Positions 40,669 through 47,788 of a stretch of DNA of 47,788 nt are shown here, piece by piece. Source of the DNA: Armatimonadota bacterium (GTDB taxonomy: Bacteria > Armatimonadota > JADLDR01); assembly GCA_020846535.1 (NCBI GenBank), contig JADLDR010000170.1, forward strand, positions 1 to 47,788, read 5' to 3'. The stretch's first letter is position 1. Each line of letters begins with the position of its first letter. A program made the translations under genes and the position numbers. A model generated the notes under the pieces. That model was given only the letters and a program-made list of their open reading frames with translations. It had not been told where the DNA came from and ran no database searches.

Positions 40669-42735
40669 TCATCGTCCTTCGTAAGCCCCCATGTCCGGGG
40701 CGCGTTCCTTCCACCGGCCTGTATTGATGCCCGGCAGAGGGACGCCTGCATCCCGGCTCGGGCTGTCGGGGCGAAGCGTATAAAGGCCCCGAGCCGGGTC
40801 GTAGAGGCGGGGATCGGCGCTGATGCCGTGGCACAGATAGCCCAGCTTGAGGCGCACGTCCCGGAGGATATCGAACCGGATCTTCTCGGCCCGGAGTACC
40901 AGAGGAGCTTTCGGGTTTGCCGTATAGAGGTTGTCGTAATCGAAATCGAAGGGGGAAAGCGGGTTCTGCCAGCAGTCGAAGCCCATTTTGAGGCCGCACC
41001 AGATGTTGTTTCTGAGGGTGATCTTTTTCCATCGGGCGCGTTTGATCAGGAGGGCGCGGCTGTCGGGATCGAGGGTATAGGCGGTGTTGTGGTAGAAGAA
41101 GACCGGGCCGGAGCCGGTTTCCATACCGTAGCCGCCGTTGGTTTTGAAGGGATAGCCCGGGTAGCCCTCGCGAGAGACCGCCGGGACCAGCCCGCAGTCG
41201 GCCAGAACGTTGTAGAGAACAAATGTCGGCCCGTCGAGGGCCTGGGCGATGGAGATGCCGGAAAGCGACCGACGCATATAGTTCTCGAAGACCCGCACAT
41301 TGCGGGCGAAGCCGTCCACTTCGATAAAATCGTCCGCGCAGTCGAGGACGCGGTTGCGGTAGAAGTCGATTTCATTGGGCCGGGCGGTATCCACCGTCCA
41401 GGGAACCAGATGCGATCCGTCGAAGAGGCCCCGGATGGTGTTCCGGCGCACCACAAGGCCGCGCCCGGAAAATTTGGCATCCACATAGACCGCTCCGGTC
41501 TCGAAGGAGGCCGGGCAGGCTCCTGTTTTCAGCATATCGAAAGACCAGTCGGTCACCCCGTCCACAAAGCCGCAATCCTCCACCGTGACCCGGTGCGAGT
41601 CCCCTTTGACCCAGACACCGGTATCGCAGTAGCGGAAGCGGCAGTTTCTGAAAGCGATATCCGAGGCGTCGCTCAGAAAGGCTCCGCAGGAGTAGTCGTT
41701 CTTGCCGAAGCTGCGAATCTCCAGGCCGTCCACCAGGATATGCCTCCGGTTCTCCAGGATGATCCCTTTGGTGGCGCGGGCGATCCGCACCGTATAGACC
41801 TCGACCGGGCCGGGAAGGGCCGCCCATACCGCCGTCCCGTCGCAAGCGAAAGCGCCCTCGATACCGCGGTTGGCGAATTCGCCGTCCGGGAAGTCGACCC
41901 GCCTCCGGCGTACCTCCTCCACGGTCTTGAGCGGCAGCAGCCTGGTCACGGCCCCGGTTTTCCGGTTCTGAAGGGTCATGTTGTAGCACCGACCCGCAAA
42001 GGGATGCGTATAGAGCCGTTCGCCCGCTTCTTCCCAGGCACCCGGAGCCATTAGCGGCGGGTCGGCCCCATCCAGCACAGCCGATTCGCCGGGAAATGAC
42101 CGCAGCACTATCGGCAGGCCGGGCTGGCCGCTCCGGGGGAATCGCAGATCGCCCTCATAATGGACGCCCCTCCGGACGAAAACGGTCGTGCCGGGCATTG
42201 CCAGGGAAAGGGCCTTGCGGATCGTGCGGAGCGGCCTGGCGAGGGTTCCGGGATCGGCGTCGCTGCCCGTGGTCGAGACACACAGGCGGCGCTTCGGGGA
42301 AGGCAGAACCGGCTCCGGGCGCGTCATGCCGCTGCAAAATCCCTCATAAAGCACGCGGCTTTTTGGCCCGTAGAGGACGGCTTTTACCTGATACCGGCTG
42401 CCCGGCTTGAGCCAGAAAAGGCTCCCGGCCCAGGTGCGAGTATCGCCCACCCGGGACAAAGGATGCATTTTCGCCCACCGGCCCCTTATATTCAGGAAGC
42501 AGTCCGCCTGTGTGACCTGTCCCGGGGAAAAGCCGGCAGGCAGAGAGACCAGTACCCCGGCGGTTTCATAGTTCCCGTAAAACTCCACCTGCGGGGATTT
42601 CTTGAAACCGATGGGAATAGAGGCGGAAGGGGATATCCGATAGGGTTGCACGGGGATAGATTGCGCTTCCCAGGCTTGTCCGGCAGTGAATATCCAAAGG
42701 ACGATCACCAGAGGTGATAATCCGCCCGGCTTCAT
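40669..42735 (-). CDS. Secreted right-handed beta-helix protein with N-terminal beta-sandwich
   Basis: A 688-aa exported protein; MKPGGLSPLVIVLWIFTAGQAWEAQ is the signal peptide. Residues about 30-145 form a fibronectin-III-like domain (VEFYGNYETAGVLVSLPAGFSPGQ ... WLKPGSRYQVKAVLYG). Residues about 150-680 are a beta-helix (RLCVSTTGSDADPGTLARPLRTIRKAL entry, then VDGLEIRSFG, IAFRNCRFRYCDTGVWVKGD, LVVRRNTIRGLFDG, DFYRNRVLDCADDFIEVDG, VRVFENYMRRSLSG, ITLRNNIWCGL), closing with the common DMGAYEGR end. DDFIEVDG resembles the calcium-binding Asp cluster of pectate-lyase-like enzymes. It probably binds or cleaves a uronate-containing polysaccharide; activity is not proven. AAGGAG is 8 nt before the ATG. 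Confidence 0.9.
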   Translation of the reverse strand: MKPGGLSPLVIVLWIFTAGQAWEAQSIPVQPYRISPSASIPIGFKKSPQVEFYGNYETAGVLVSLPAGFSPGQVTQADCFLNIRGRWAKMHPLSRVGDTRTWAGSLFWLKPGSRYQVKAVLYGPKSRVLYEGFCSGMTRPEPVLPSPKRRLCVSTTGSDADPGTLARPLRTIRKALSLAMPGTTVFVRRGVHYEGDLRFPRSGQPGLPIVLRSFPGESAVLDGADPPLMAPGAWEEAGERLYTHPFAGRCYNMTLQNRKTGAVTRLLPLKTVEEVRRRRVDFPDGEFANRGIEGAFACDGTAVWAALPGPVEVYTVRIARATKGIILENRRHILVDGLEIRSFGKNDYSCGAFLSDASDIAFRNCRFRYCDTGVWVKGDSHRVTVEDCGFVDGVTDWSFDMLKTGACPASFETGAVYVDAKFSGRGLVVRRNTIRGLFDGSHLVPWTVDTARPNEIDFYRNRVLDCADDFIEVDGFARNVRVFENYMRRSLSGISIAQALDGPTFVLYNVLADCGLVPAVSREGYPGYPFKTNGGYGMETGSGPVFFYHNTAYTLDPDSRALLIKRARWKKITLRNNIWCGLKMGFDCWQNPLSPFDFDYDNLYTANPKAPLVLRAEKIRFDILRDVRLKLGYLCHGISADPRLYDPARGLYTLRPDSPSRDAGVPLPGINTGRWKERAPDMGAYEGR

Positions 42736-42757
42736 GATAAGGTCTCCTTATGAATAT

Positions 42758-42852
42758 AGGACTTTCGCTTGATATCTGAATATATCGTCAAGGGTTCAAT
42801 GACAGAGAATGATTAAAAGGAAGGGTGAAGCATACCGCAGGGCGAAAGTCCT
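42758..42852. repeat. Short inverted-repeat element sharing ends with the 8436 element
   Basis: AGGACTTTCGC (42758-42768) pairs perfectly with GCGAAAGTCCT (42842-42852). The left 15 bases, AGGACTTTCGCTTGA, are identical to 8437-8451, the outer end of the MITE-like element. The inside (about 73 bp, AT-rich) is different, so this is a related element or a deleted copy. It lies between the beta-helix and the O-antigen-ligase-like gene. Confidence 0.6.
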
Positions 42853-42910
42853 GGATAATCATCATTTTATTTCTAGCGGCTTGCGCTGGGGATGGCTTCC
42901 TGCCGGTTCC

Positions 42911-44998
42911 CTATCGTAGCCCTGCCAGCCCTCTTTTCGCCTCCTCCAGCATTCGCTCCGCCGCTTCGGTTTTTCCCTGCTCACGGTCGGCGGCGGCGGT
43001 GGGGGAGGATTTGAGAAGCTTCTGATAGCGTTCCAAAGTGCCCAGGGCGGCGCGGTAGCGGGCGGCAGCCTCGGCCCGGTCGCTCCGGGCGGCGGCGTCA
43101 CGGGCCAGAGCCAGATTCGCTTCGGCATACCGGGTATCTACCAGTTCGGGAATGGCTTTGACGGTCTCAAAATCGCTCTGCTCCTGGTCAGCCAGCCTGC
43201 GGTAGGCGGAGAGGGCCTGGGGCTTCTGACCGGAGGCTTCATGGGCGCGGGCAAGCTCCAGCATGACCGGGGTGGAGTGGGGGTTGTAGCGCAGGGCTTC
43301 GGTGAAAGCTTTGATAGCCTCCGGAACGCTCCCGGCCTGAGCCATCGCCTTTCCCAGCCCGTAACGGTGGACGGCATCGGTCGGCTGGAGGGCGACGGCT
43401 TTACGGAAGCGGAGCAGGGCTTCCTCCCGGTCGGCGGAGCTTCCGGTCTGTGCGGCGCGGGCGGAGAGGACCTGCGCCAGGCTGCGCTGGTAGGAGGCGT
43501 CCCAGGGATCGAGGCGAACGGCGGCGCGGTAGGCTTCCTCGGCGGCCAGGAGATTACCGCTTTTCAGGGCGGTTTCGGCGCGGCTGGCGTTCATGGCTGT
43601 GAGCCAGGCAGGAATCGTTCCCAAGGCGAACGTCAGGGTGAAGCAGGCGGCCAGAGCGGTGAAGACTTTCCTCTTAACGCCGGACAAAGGCTCAGGCGAG
43701 GCGGTCAGGGAGACGAGGAGGCCCAGGACGGCCCAGAAGGACATCGCCGATCCGAAGAGATACCAGCCGTAATCGATGAGGTTGTGGCCGGCGGCGGCGA
43801 AAGCCCCGCCCGCCAGTCCCCAGCCGAGGAGCCGGGCATCGTAGCAGGCGAAAGAGGCATCCTCCGGTATATCGGGCCAGCGAGGAGAAAATGTCGGGCG
43901 GAGGAGAGGCAGGAGGGCATGTCGGGCCAGAGCCAGGAGGAAGGCGAGGAAAAGTAGCAGGCCGGGCAGCCCGGTTTCGGAGGCGTACTGCAAATAGCTG
44001 TTGTGGGCCATGCCGGTATAGCCGGAGCGGGCGTACTGCGGGAAGACCGAACCGTAGGTTCCCAGGCCGGTTCCCAGGATCGGACGGCTTTTGACCATAT
44101 CGAGCGTGGCCTGCCAGGTCAGGAGGCGGAAGGAGCCGGAATGCGCCTGCGTGGTGGTTGTGGAGGCGATTCGTTCGGTGAAGGGGCGGGCGACGCGTGG
44201 GGAAATCAGGCACAGCAAGGCCAGCACGATCAGCAGCCGCATCCAGGAGGAGCGGGGCAGGGCAGGACGCCGCAGGAGGGCTCCCAGCCCGGCCAGCGTG
44301 ACTCCGAAGAGGCCGAAGCCGACCCCGGCGCGGGACCCGGTCGCCATCAGGGCGGCTCCCATCAAAAAGGCGGCGAGGCCGCTGCCGAAGGCCGCCATCG
44401 GGCTGCGGGCGGAAAGGAGACAGGCCAGAGCGAAAGGCAGGAGGGTGATTAAAAATGCGGCGAACAGGTTCGGGTTGAAGAAGGTCGAGAAGGCTCGCCA
44501 GGTAGGGTCTCCCGACAGACCGTATTCTCTCAGCCCGGCCATGGAAGCCGTTCCTCCGGCGGCCAGCAGGCAGGCGGCCATGCCCGCAAATACGGCGGGG
44601 CGGCTTGCCAGGCGGGTCAGGAGCCAGAAGGCGGCGGTATAGGAAGCCAGGTTCGCGAACTCGGCCAGAGTGGCATGCTTGTAGACCGAAGGGATGATCG
44701 AAAGGAGCGCCCAGCCCAGGAAGGCCAGAAGGAGCCAGTCCGCTGTCATCACCTCCGCAGCGCGGCCCGCCTGCCGCTGGCGCAGGGCATAAGCGCCGAG
44801 GGCAACCAGGATGAGAAGCTGCATGCTGCGGGTGGTCACCGGCTCGAACCGGCTGGCCGTCAGAGGGGCCAGAAAGAGGGCGGCCCCCAGGAAGAGGAGG
44901 CAGGCCGCCCCCAGGATATCCGCGCCTGCATGTGGGGAGGGCGCAGGCAGCACCGGGGCGCTTTTTTTGCCTGCGGAGGGTTTGCCTCTGGATCTCAT
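42911..44998 (-). CDS. O-antigen ligase/polymerase-like membrane protein with C-terminal TPRs
   Basis: A 695-aa inner-membrane protein. Residues about 28-440 hold roughly a dozen transmembrane segments with the Wzy_C/WaaL domain (PF04932): LLTWQATLDMVKSRPILGTGLGTYGSVFPQYA, then the periplasmic loop with MAHNSYLQYASETGLPGLLLFL. Residues about 470-690 are helical TPR units (LLAAEEAYRAAVRLDPWDASYQRSLAQVL, EALLRFRKAVALQPTDAVHRYGLGKAMAQAG, EAIKAFTEALRYNPHSTPVMLELARAHEA). WaaL/Wzy proteins polymerise or ligate lipid-linked surface glycans; the TPR fusion is common outside proteobacteria. Its start overlaps the stop of the GT2 gene upstream by 4 bp (ATGA), so they are co-translated. Confidence 0.9.
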   Translation of the reverse strand: MRSRGKPSAGKKSAPVLPAPSPHAGADILGAACLLFLGAALFLAPLTASRFEPVTTRSMQLLILVALGAYALRQRQAGRAAEVMTADWLLLAFLGWALLSIIPSVYKHATLAEFANLASYTAAFWLLTRLASRPAVFAGMAACLLAAGGTASMAGLREYGLSGDPTWRAFSTFFNPNLFAAFLITLLPFALACLLSARSPMAAFGSGLAAFLMGAALMATGSRAGVGFGLFGVTLAGLGALLRRPALPRSSWMRLLIVLALLCLISPRVARPFTERIASTTTTQAHSGSFRLLTWQATLDMVKSRPILGTGLGTYGSVFPQYARSGYTGMAHNSYLQYASETGLPGLLLFLAFLLALARHALLPLLRPTFSPRWPDIPEDASFACYDARLLGWGLAGGAFAAAGHNLIDYGWYLFGSAMSFWAVLGLLVSLTASPEPLSGVKRKVFTALAACFTLTFALGTIPAWLTAMNASRAETALKSGNLLAAEEAYRAAVRLDPWDASYQRSLAQVLSARAAQTGSSADREEALLRFRKAVALQPTDAVHRYGLGKAMAQAGSVPEAIKAFTEALRYNPHSTPVMLELARAHEASGQKPQALSAYRRLADQEQSDFETVKAIPELVDTRYAEANLALARDAAARSDRAEAAARYRAALGTLERYQKLLKSSPTAAADREQGKTEAAERMLEEAKRGLAGLR

Positions 44999-45855
44999 CG
45001 CTTGATAAGCCTCTTAATGGGAACGATCACCTTATTGTTGAAGACAAGCATCCCGGTGCGGAAGACCAGGCCGCCTACGATGACAGGCCACAGATAGAAC
45101 GGATAGCGCCTCCGGTAGTGTTTCCGGTAGAAGCGATACATGCTCCGATGGAACTGGACGATCATCCGGTTCGGGGCCAAGTCGGTGCTGCGCCCGATGG
45201 CATGAGTCACCACCGCTTCCGGGTGGTAATAGGTCTTCCAGCCCGCTTCCTTCGCCCGGTAGCACCAGTCCACATCCTCGCAGTACATGAAAAAGCTTTC
45301 ATCCAGCAGGCCGATATCCTCCAGCGCCTTCCGACGCACCACCATGCAGGCCCCCGATACCCAGTCCACCGCCCGGGTTTCCGCATGATCCCAGCCGGTC
45401 ATCAGGTAGTCTCCGGCGAAGCGGTTTTTCGGGAAGAGCCTGCCCAGGAAGGTGTTGCGGAAAAAGCCCGCCGAGAGAGTGGGGAAATGGCGGCACGAAT
45501 ACTGGAGCGACCTGTCCCGGTTCAGCAGCTTCGGCCCGGAGATCCCCGCCTTCGGGCAGGCGTCCATAAAGCGCACCATCTCCGCGAGCGCCCCCGGGTG
45601 GGCAATCGTATCGGTGTTCAGAAGCATCACATAGCGCCCACGGGCGGCTCGGATGCCGACATTGTTCCCTGCCGAAAAGCCCAGGTTGCCGGGATTCACG
45701 ATCAGGATGGCCTGCGGGAAGAGCGACTCCACCAGAGCTACGCTGTCGTCCTCCGAATCGTTGTCCACCACGATCACCTCAAAGGCGATGCCCTGCTCCT
45801 GGCCGTAGATGGAGTTCAGACACGGCTCCAGATCGCGCCGGTTGTTCCAGTTCAA
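44995..45855 (-). CDS. Glycosyltransferase family 2 (start codon uncertain)
   Basis: A GT2 GT-A enzyme of at least 286 aa. EVIVVDNDSEDDSVALVESL is the nucleotide-binding segment, VMLLNTDTIAHPGAL the DxD-like metal site, GAGISGPK-type ISGPKLLNRD and WVSGACMVVRRKALEDIGLLDE the acceptor region, and FMYCEDVDWCYRAKEAG the conserved ED-W-C motif of rhamnosyl/Wbb-type enzymes. A C-terminal membrane-associating stretch (YPFYLWPVIVGGLVFRTGMLVF) follows. The conserved opening DLSVVILNWN is encoded from 45873 leftward, upstream of the TTG at 45855 given here; the only in-frame codon at the expected Met position is ATA (45874-45876), and TGA lies at 45889-45891. It probably adds a sugar to the glycan of this cluster. 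Confidence 0.85.
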   Translation of the reverse strand: MNWNNRRDLEPCLNSIYGQEQGIAFEVIVVDNDSEDDSVALVESLFPQAILIVNPGNLGFSAGNNVGIRAARGRYVMLLNTDTIAHPGALAEMVRFMDACPKAGISGPKLLNRDRSLQYSCRHFPTLSAGFFRNTFLGRLFPKNRFAGDYLMTGWDHAETRAVDWVSGACMVVRRKALEDIGLLDESFFMYCEDVDWCYRAKEAGWKTYYHPEAVVTHAIGRSTDLAPNRMIVQFHRSMYRFYRKHYRRRYPFYLWPVIVGGLVFRTGMLVFNNKVIVPIKRLIKR

Positions 45856-45937
45856 AATAACGACGGATAAATCTATCGGCTTCTCGCTTCATACAATGCC
45901 GGACCGGAGAAGGGCCGGGGCTGACCACGCGCCATTC

Positions 45938-46891
45938 TCACGGGGTTATGGAGTTAAGTGTGAAAGTACCCCAACAACCATTCCCCCCGCCGGGCTTCGG
46001 CGGGGGGCCGGAGGGGCGGTTGCTCTGACTCAGCATCTCATACAGCCAGTGCAGGCCGACGCGGGCGACTCCGCTGGCGAGGATGGCGGCGACGATCAGG
46101 GCATAGAGCGGGAGGGGCAGGCGGGCGCGGTAGTGCTTCCGGTAGAAGCGGCAGAGGCCCAGGTGAGACTGCCAGATCATGGCACGGCGCACCTGGCGCG
46201 TACTCTGGCCTCCGTAATGGAGCATCCGGGCATCGGGGGTATAGAATATCTTCCAACCGGCGGCCTTGATCCGGTAGCACCAATCTACATCATTGAAAAA
46301 GATCGGGAACTGCGTATCCATCGGGCCGACCGCCTCGTAGCAGGCGCGGCGCACCATGAACGCTGAGGCCATCGGCTGATCGACCTCGGCGGTCCGGTCG
46401 TAGTCGAATGAGGCCATCCGGTAGGCGCTGACGAACCGGTTGTGCGGGAAAAGCCGGGCCAGGCCGGTCACCTCGAAGGCGATGCTGGCCGGGATGGGGA
46501 ACCCGCGGCAGCTTTTCTGCACCACCTCTCCGGGATGAACCAGCATGCAAGCGACTGCTCCGGCCTCCGGGCAGGCACCCAGAAAGGCGGCCATCGCCTC
46601 CAGGGCGTTCCCGATAACCTCGATGTCCGGGTTCAGGAGGAGGAGGCATTCGCCTTTGGCGGACTGAAGGGCCTGGTTGTTGCCTTCCGCATAGCCCCGG
46701 TTGTCGGGGTTGGCGATCAGTCTGACGCCGGGAAAGCGTTCGGCCACCATGAGGGCGCTGCCATCGGAGGAAGCGTTGTCCACCACGATCACCTCCCAGT
46801 CAAAGGGAGGGGAGTTTTCGGCGATGGACCGGAGGCAGCCTTCCAGGTAGCCGCATGTGTTCCAGTTGACGATGAGGATGGAGAGCTTCAT
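45938..46891 (-). CDS. Glycosyltransferase family 2
   Basis: A 317-aa GT2 enzyme: MKLSILIVNWNTCGYLEGCLRSI (family opening), WEVIVVDNASSDGSALMVAE, CLLLLNPDIEVIGNALEA with the DxE-like metal site, PMASAFMVRRACYEAVGPMD, and FFNDVDWCYRIKAAGWKIFY. A hydrophobic stretch (LYALIVAAILASGVARVGL) near residue 275 may attach it to the membrane. The last ~25 residues (Pro/Gly/Ser-rich) are encoded by a GC-rich palindrome and are probably not part of the fold. Its ATG overlaps the TGA of the HAD gene by 4 bp and no Shine-Dalgarno sequence is visible, so translation should be coupled to that gene. It likely acts in the same surface-glycan pathway as the GT2 gene downstream. Confidence 0.9.
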   Translation of the reverse strand: MKLSILIVNWNTCGYLEGCLRSIAENSPPFDWEVIVVDNASSDGSALMVAERFPGVRLIANPDNRGYAEGNNQALQSAKGECLLLLNPDIEVIGNALEAMAAFLGACPEAGAVACMLVHPGEVVQKSCRGFPIPASIAFEVTGLARLFPHNRFVSAYRMASFDYDRTAEVDQPMASAFMVRRACYEAVGPMDTQFPIFFNDVDWCYRIKAAGWKIFYTPDARMLHYGGQSTRQVRRAMIWQSHLGLCRFYRKHYRARLPLPLYALIVAAILASGVARVGLHWLYEMLSQSNRPSGPPPKPGGGNGCWGTFTLNSITP

Positions 46892-47550
46892 GAGGCCGCC
46901 GGGAGGAGAGGAATCAGATCGAGCAGGTGTCTTACCGTCACCTCCGGCTCGGCCCGGGCGAAGAAGTCCGCCGGTTTGTCGGAGGCGAGGTATCCGACTG
47001 TTCGGGTTCCGGCATTGCGCCCGGCCTGCACATCCATCCAGTGGTCGCCGACCATCACGGCCTTTCCGGGCGGGACTTCCAGAGCTTTCAGGGCGGCCCA
47101 GAGGTGTTCCGGGTCCGGCTTCACGCGGGCGATATCGTTGCGGGTAAGCAGCACGTCATGGGCCAGGGGAACCCGACCGAAGATCGCCTCCACCCCCACG
47201 CGGCAGTTCCGGGTGACGATGCCGATCTTGATGTGTCGCTTTTTCAGGGCTTCCAGCAGATCCGTGCCGCCCGGGATGGGGCGGGCCGCCCGGCAGAAGG
47301 GCATCTCCACCTCCACCAGAACCGCTTCCGCGTCCCGCCGGAAAGATTCTGCCCGGCCTTCGCCGCTTCCCAGCCGCTCCGCTGCCCGGTCGATGAGGGT
47401 CAGGATGTCCAGATGCCCGATCTCTTCGCACGCGATGTCATATCGCCCGAGCAGGGCCAGTGTCTCCTGCCTCATCCGGTGAAAATCGATATTCGTGTCG
47501 ACCAGCGTGCCGTCCAGATCGAACAAAAACGCCCTGACGCCCTCGAACAT
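46888..47550 (-). CDS. HAD-family phosphatase
   Basis: A 220-aa cytoplasmic haloacid-dehalogenase-type hydrolase. FLFDLDGTLVD holds D11 (nucleophile) and D13 (acid/base), VTRNCRVG carries motif II Thr, the Lys is in VKPDPEHLWAAL (motif III) and MVGDHWMDVQAGRNAG is motif IV with the Mg-binding Asp residues. The cap of about 60 residues is alpha-helical (phosphoglycolate phosphatase-like, subfamily IA). The substrate is probably a small phosphorylated sugar; a role in supplying nucleotide sugars for the neighbouring glycosyltransferases is possible but unproven. GGGAGG is 4 nt before the ATG. It is the first gene of the leftward glycan cluster, with a strong promoter and a leader of about 10 nt. 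Confidence 0.9.
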   Translation of the reverse strand: MFEGVRAFLFDLDGTLVDTNIDFHRMRQETLALLGRYDIACEEIGHLDILTLIDRAAERLGSGEGRAESFRRDAEAVLVEVEMPFCRAARPIPGGTDLLEALKKRHIKIGIVTRNCRVGVEAIFGRVPLAHDVLLTRNDIARVKPDPEHLWAALKALEVPPGKAVMVGDHWMDVQAGRNAGTRTVGYLASDKPADFFARAEPEVTVRHLLDLIPLLPAAS

Positions 47551-47566
47551 AACGCCTCCCGCCCTT

Positions 47567-47595
47567 ATTATAGACTATCCGTCTAGTGGCGTCAA
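47567..47595 (-). promoter_or_regulatory. Strong sigma-70-type promoter of the surface-glycan operon
   Basis: Read leftward: TTGACG (47590-47595), a 17-nt spacer, TATAAT (47567-47572). Both boxes are near consensus. Transcription would start near 47560, about 10 nt before the ATG at 47550, just far enough to include the GGGAGG ribosome site. It would drive HAD, the two GT2 genes and the ligase. Confidence 0.75.
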
Positions 47596-47768
47596 TCGAT
47601 GCGCGAGTTCTCGATTTCATCCCGGCTCGATATATTATAATTTATAAACTTTTTCCTGATAATTATATCTTAAACCGCTATGCTGGTCTTAATGGCAAAT
47701 AGTTGCTAGGCATGCAACCAAAAGAAAGGCACGTTTTTCGGGTATACTGGAAGCAGGAGGTGTACCCG

Positions 47769-47788
47769 ATGGTCTTCCTCACCTGGAC
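47769..47788 (+). CDS. Start of a rightward gene (cut by the window edge)
   Basis: ATGGTCTTCCTCACCTGG encodes MVFLTW and then the window ends. GCAGGAGG lies 8 nt before the ATG and TATACT (47743-47748) is a good -10 box, with no clear -35. The small inverted repeat GTTGC/GCAAC (47702-47718) just upstream could be an operator. Product unknown. Confidence 0.5.

Noticed and set aside
40561..42054. A 497-codon + strand frame opposite the second beta-helix gene
   Set aside because: Repetitive GC-driven composition and no family features; the minus strand has the clear beta-helix ladder.

Overview
The window is about 48 kb of GC-rich (roughly 60%) bacterial chromosome coding on both strands, with about 30 supported genes. 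Most encode secreted proteins (signal peptides, lipoboxes) that handle complex carbohydrate: right-handed beta-helix proteins, TIM-barrel glycoside-hydrolase-like enzymes (DUF4038-, DUF4838-, GxGYxYP- and GH71/GH99-like), mutarotase-fold proteins, a BD-FAE-type esterase, a sugar-phosphate isomerase-like protein and a beta-propeller/phosphoesterase fusion. This repertoire, the absence of SusC/SusD or TonB receptors, and the many long palindromic intergenic repeats suit an uncultured Armatimonadota or a PVC-type (Planctomycetes/Lentisphaerae) bacterium. No rRNA or ribosomal marker is present, so the lineage is an inference only. I see no tRNA, rRNA, CRISPR array, transposase or phage gene.

Layout. 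1-2.9 kb: a secreted protein running off the left edge, a secreted beta-helix protein and an AP-endonuclease-fold sugar isomerase. 3-4.5 kb: a free-standing secreted subtilase with its own promoter and hairpin terminator. 4.7-8.3 kb: a UroD/methyltransferase-like protein facing a two-gene mutarotase-fold/DUF4038 unit. 8.7-15.9 kb: a large DUF4838 protein facing three leftward secreted carbohydrate-active genes. 16.1-23.4 kb: a tightly packed leftward operon (330-aa secreted unknown, TolB-like propeller protein, AlgJ-like protein, AlgI-like MBOAT, second AlgJ/AlgX-like protein, lipoprotein) that I read as a polysaccharide O-acetylation system. 23.6-28.4 kb: two large rightward secreted proteins separated by a 306-bp compound palindrome. 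28.4-32.1 kb: an SDR oxidoreductase, a membrane-anchored PepSY-like protein and an ADP-ribosylglycohydrolase-family protein. 32.3-34.9 kb: the propeller/phosphoesterase. 35-39.9 kb: mobA and two more secreted glycosidase-like proteins. 39.9-42.7 kb: a pair of tiny genes (one apparently frameshifted) and a second beta-helix protein. 42.9-47.6 kb: a leftward surface-glycan cluster (HAD phosphatase, two GT2 glycosyltransferases, Wzy-like ligase with TPRs), with two 4-bp stop/start overlaps. A new rightward gene starts at the right edge.

Working together: the 16-23 kb operon (O-acetylation of an exported glycan) and the 43-47.5 kb cluster (glycan polymerisation or ligation) look like surface-polysaccharide biosynthesis. 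Most other loci look like extracellular breakdown of plant- or microbe-derived glycans. The strongest unexplained signals are the two-acetyltransferase operon with unrecognised partner proteins, three families of nested palindromic repeats, a frameshifted small repeat protein, and a glycosyltransferase whose conserved N-terminus lies upstream of any standard start codon.
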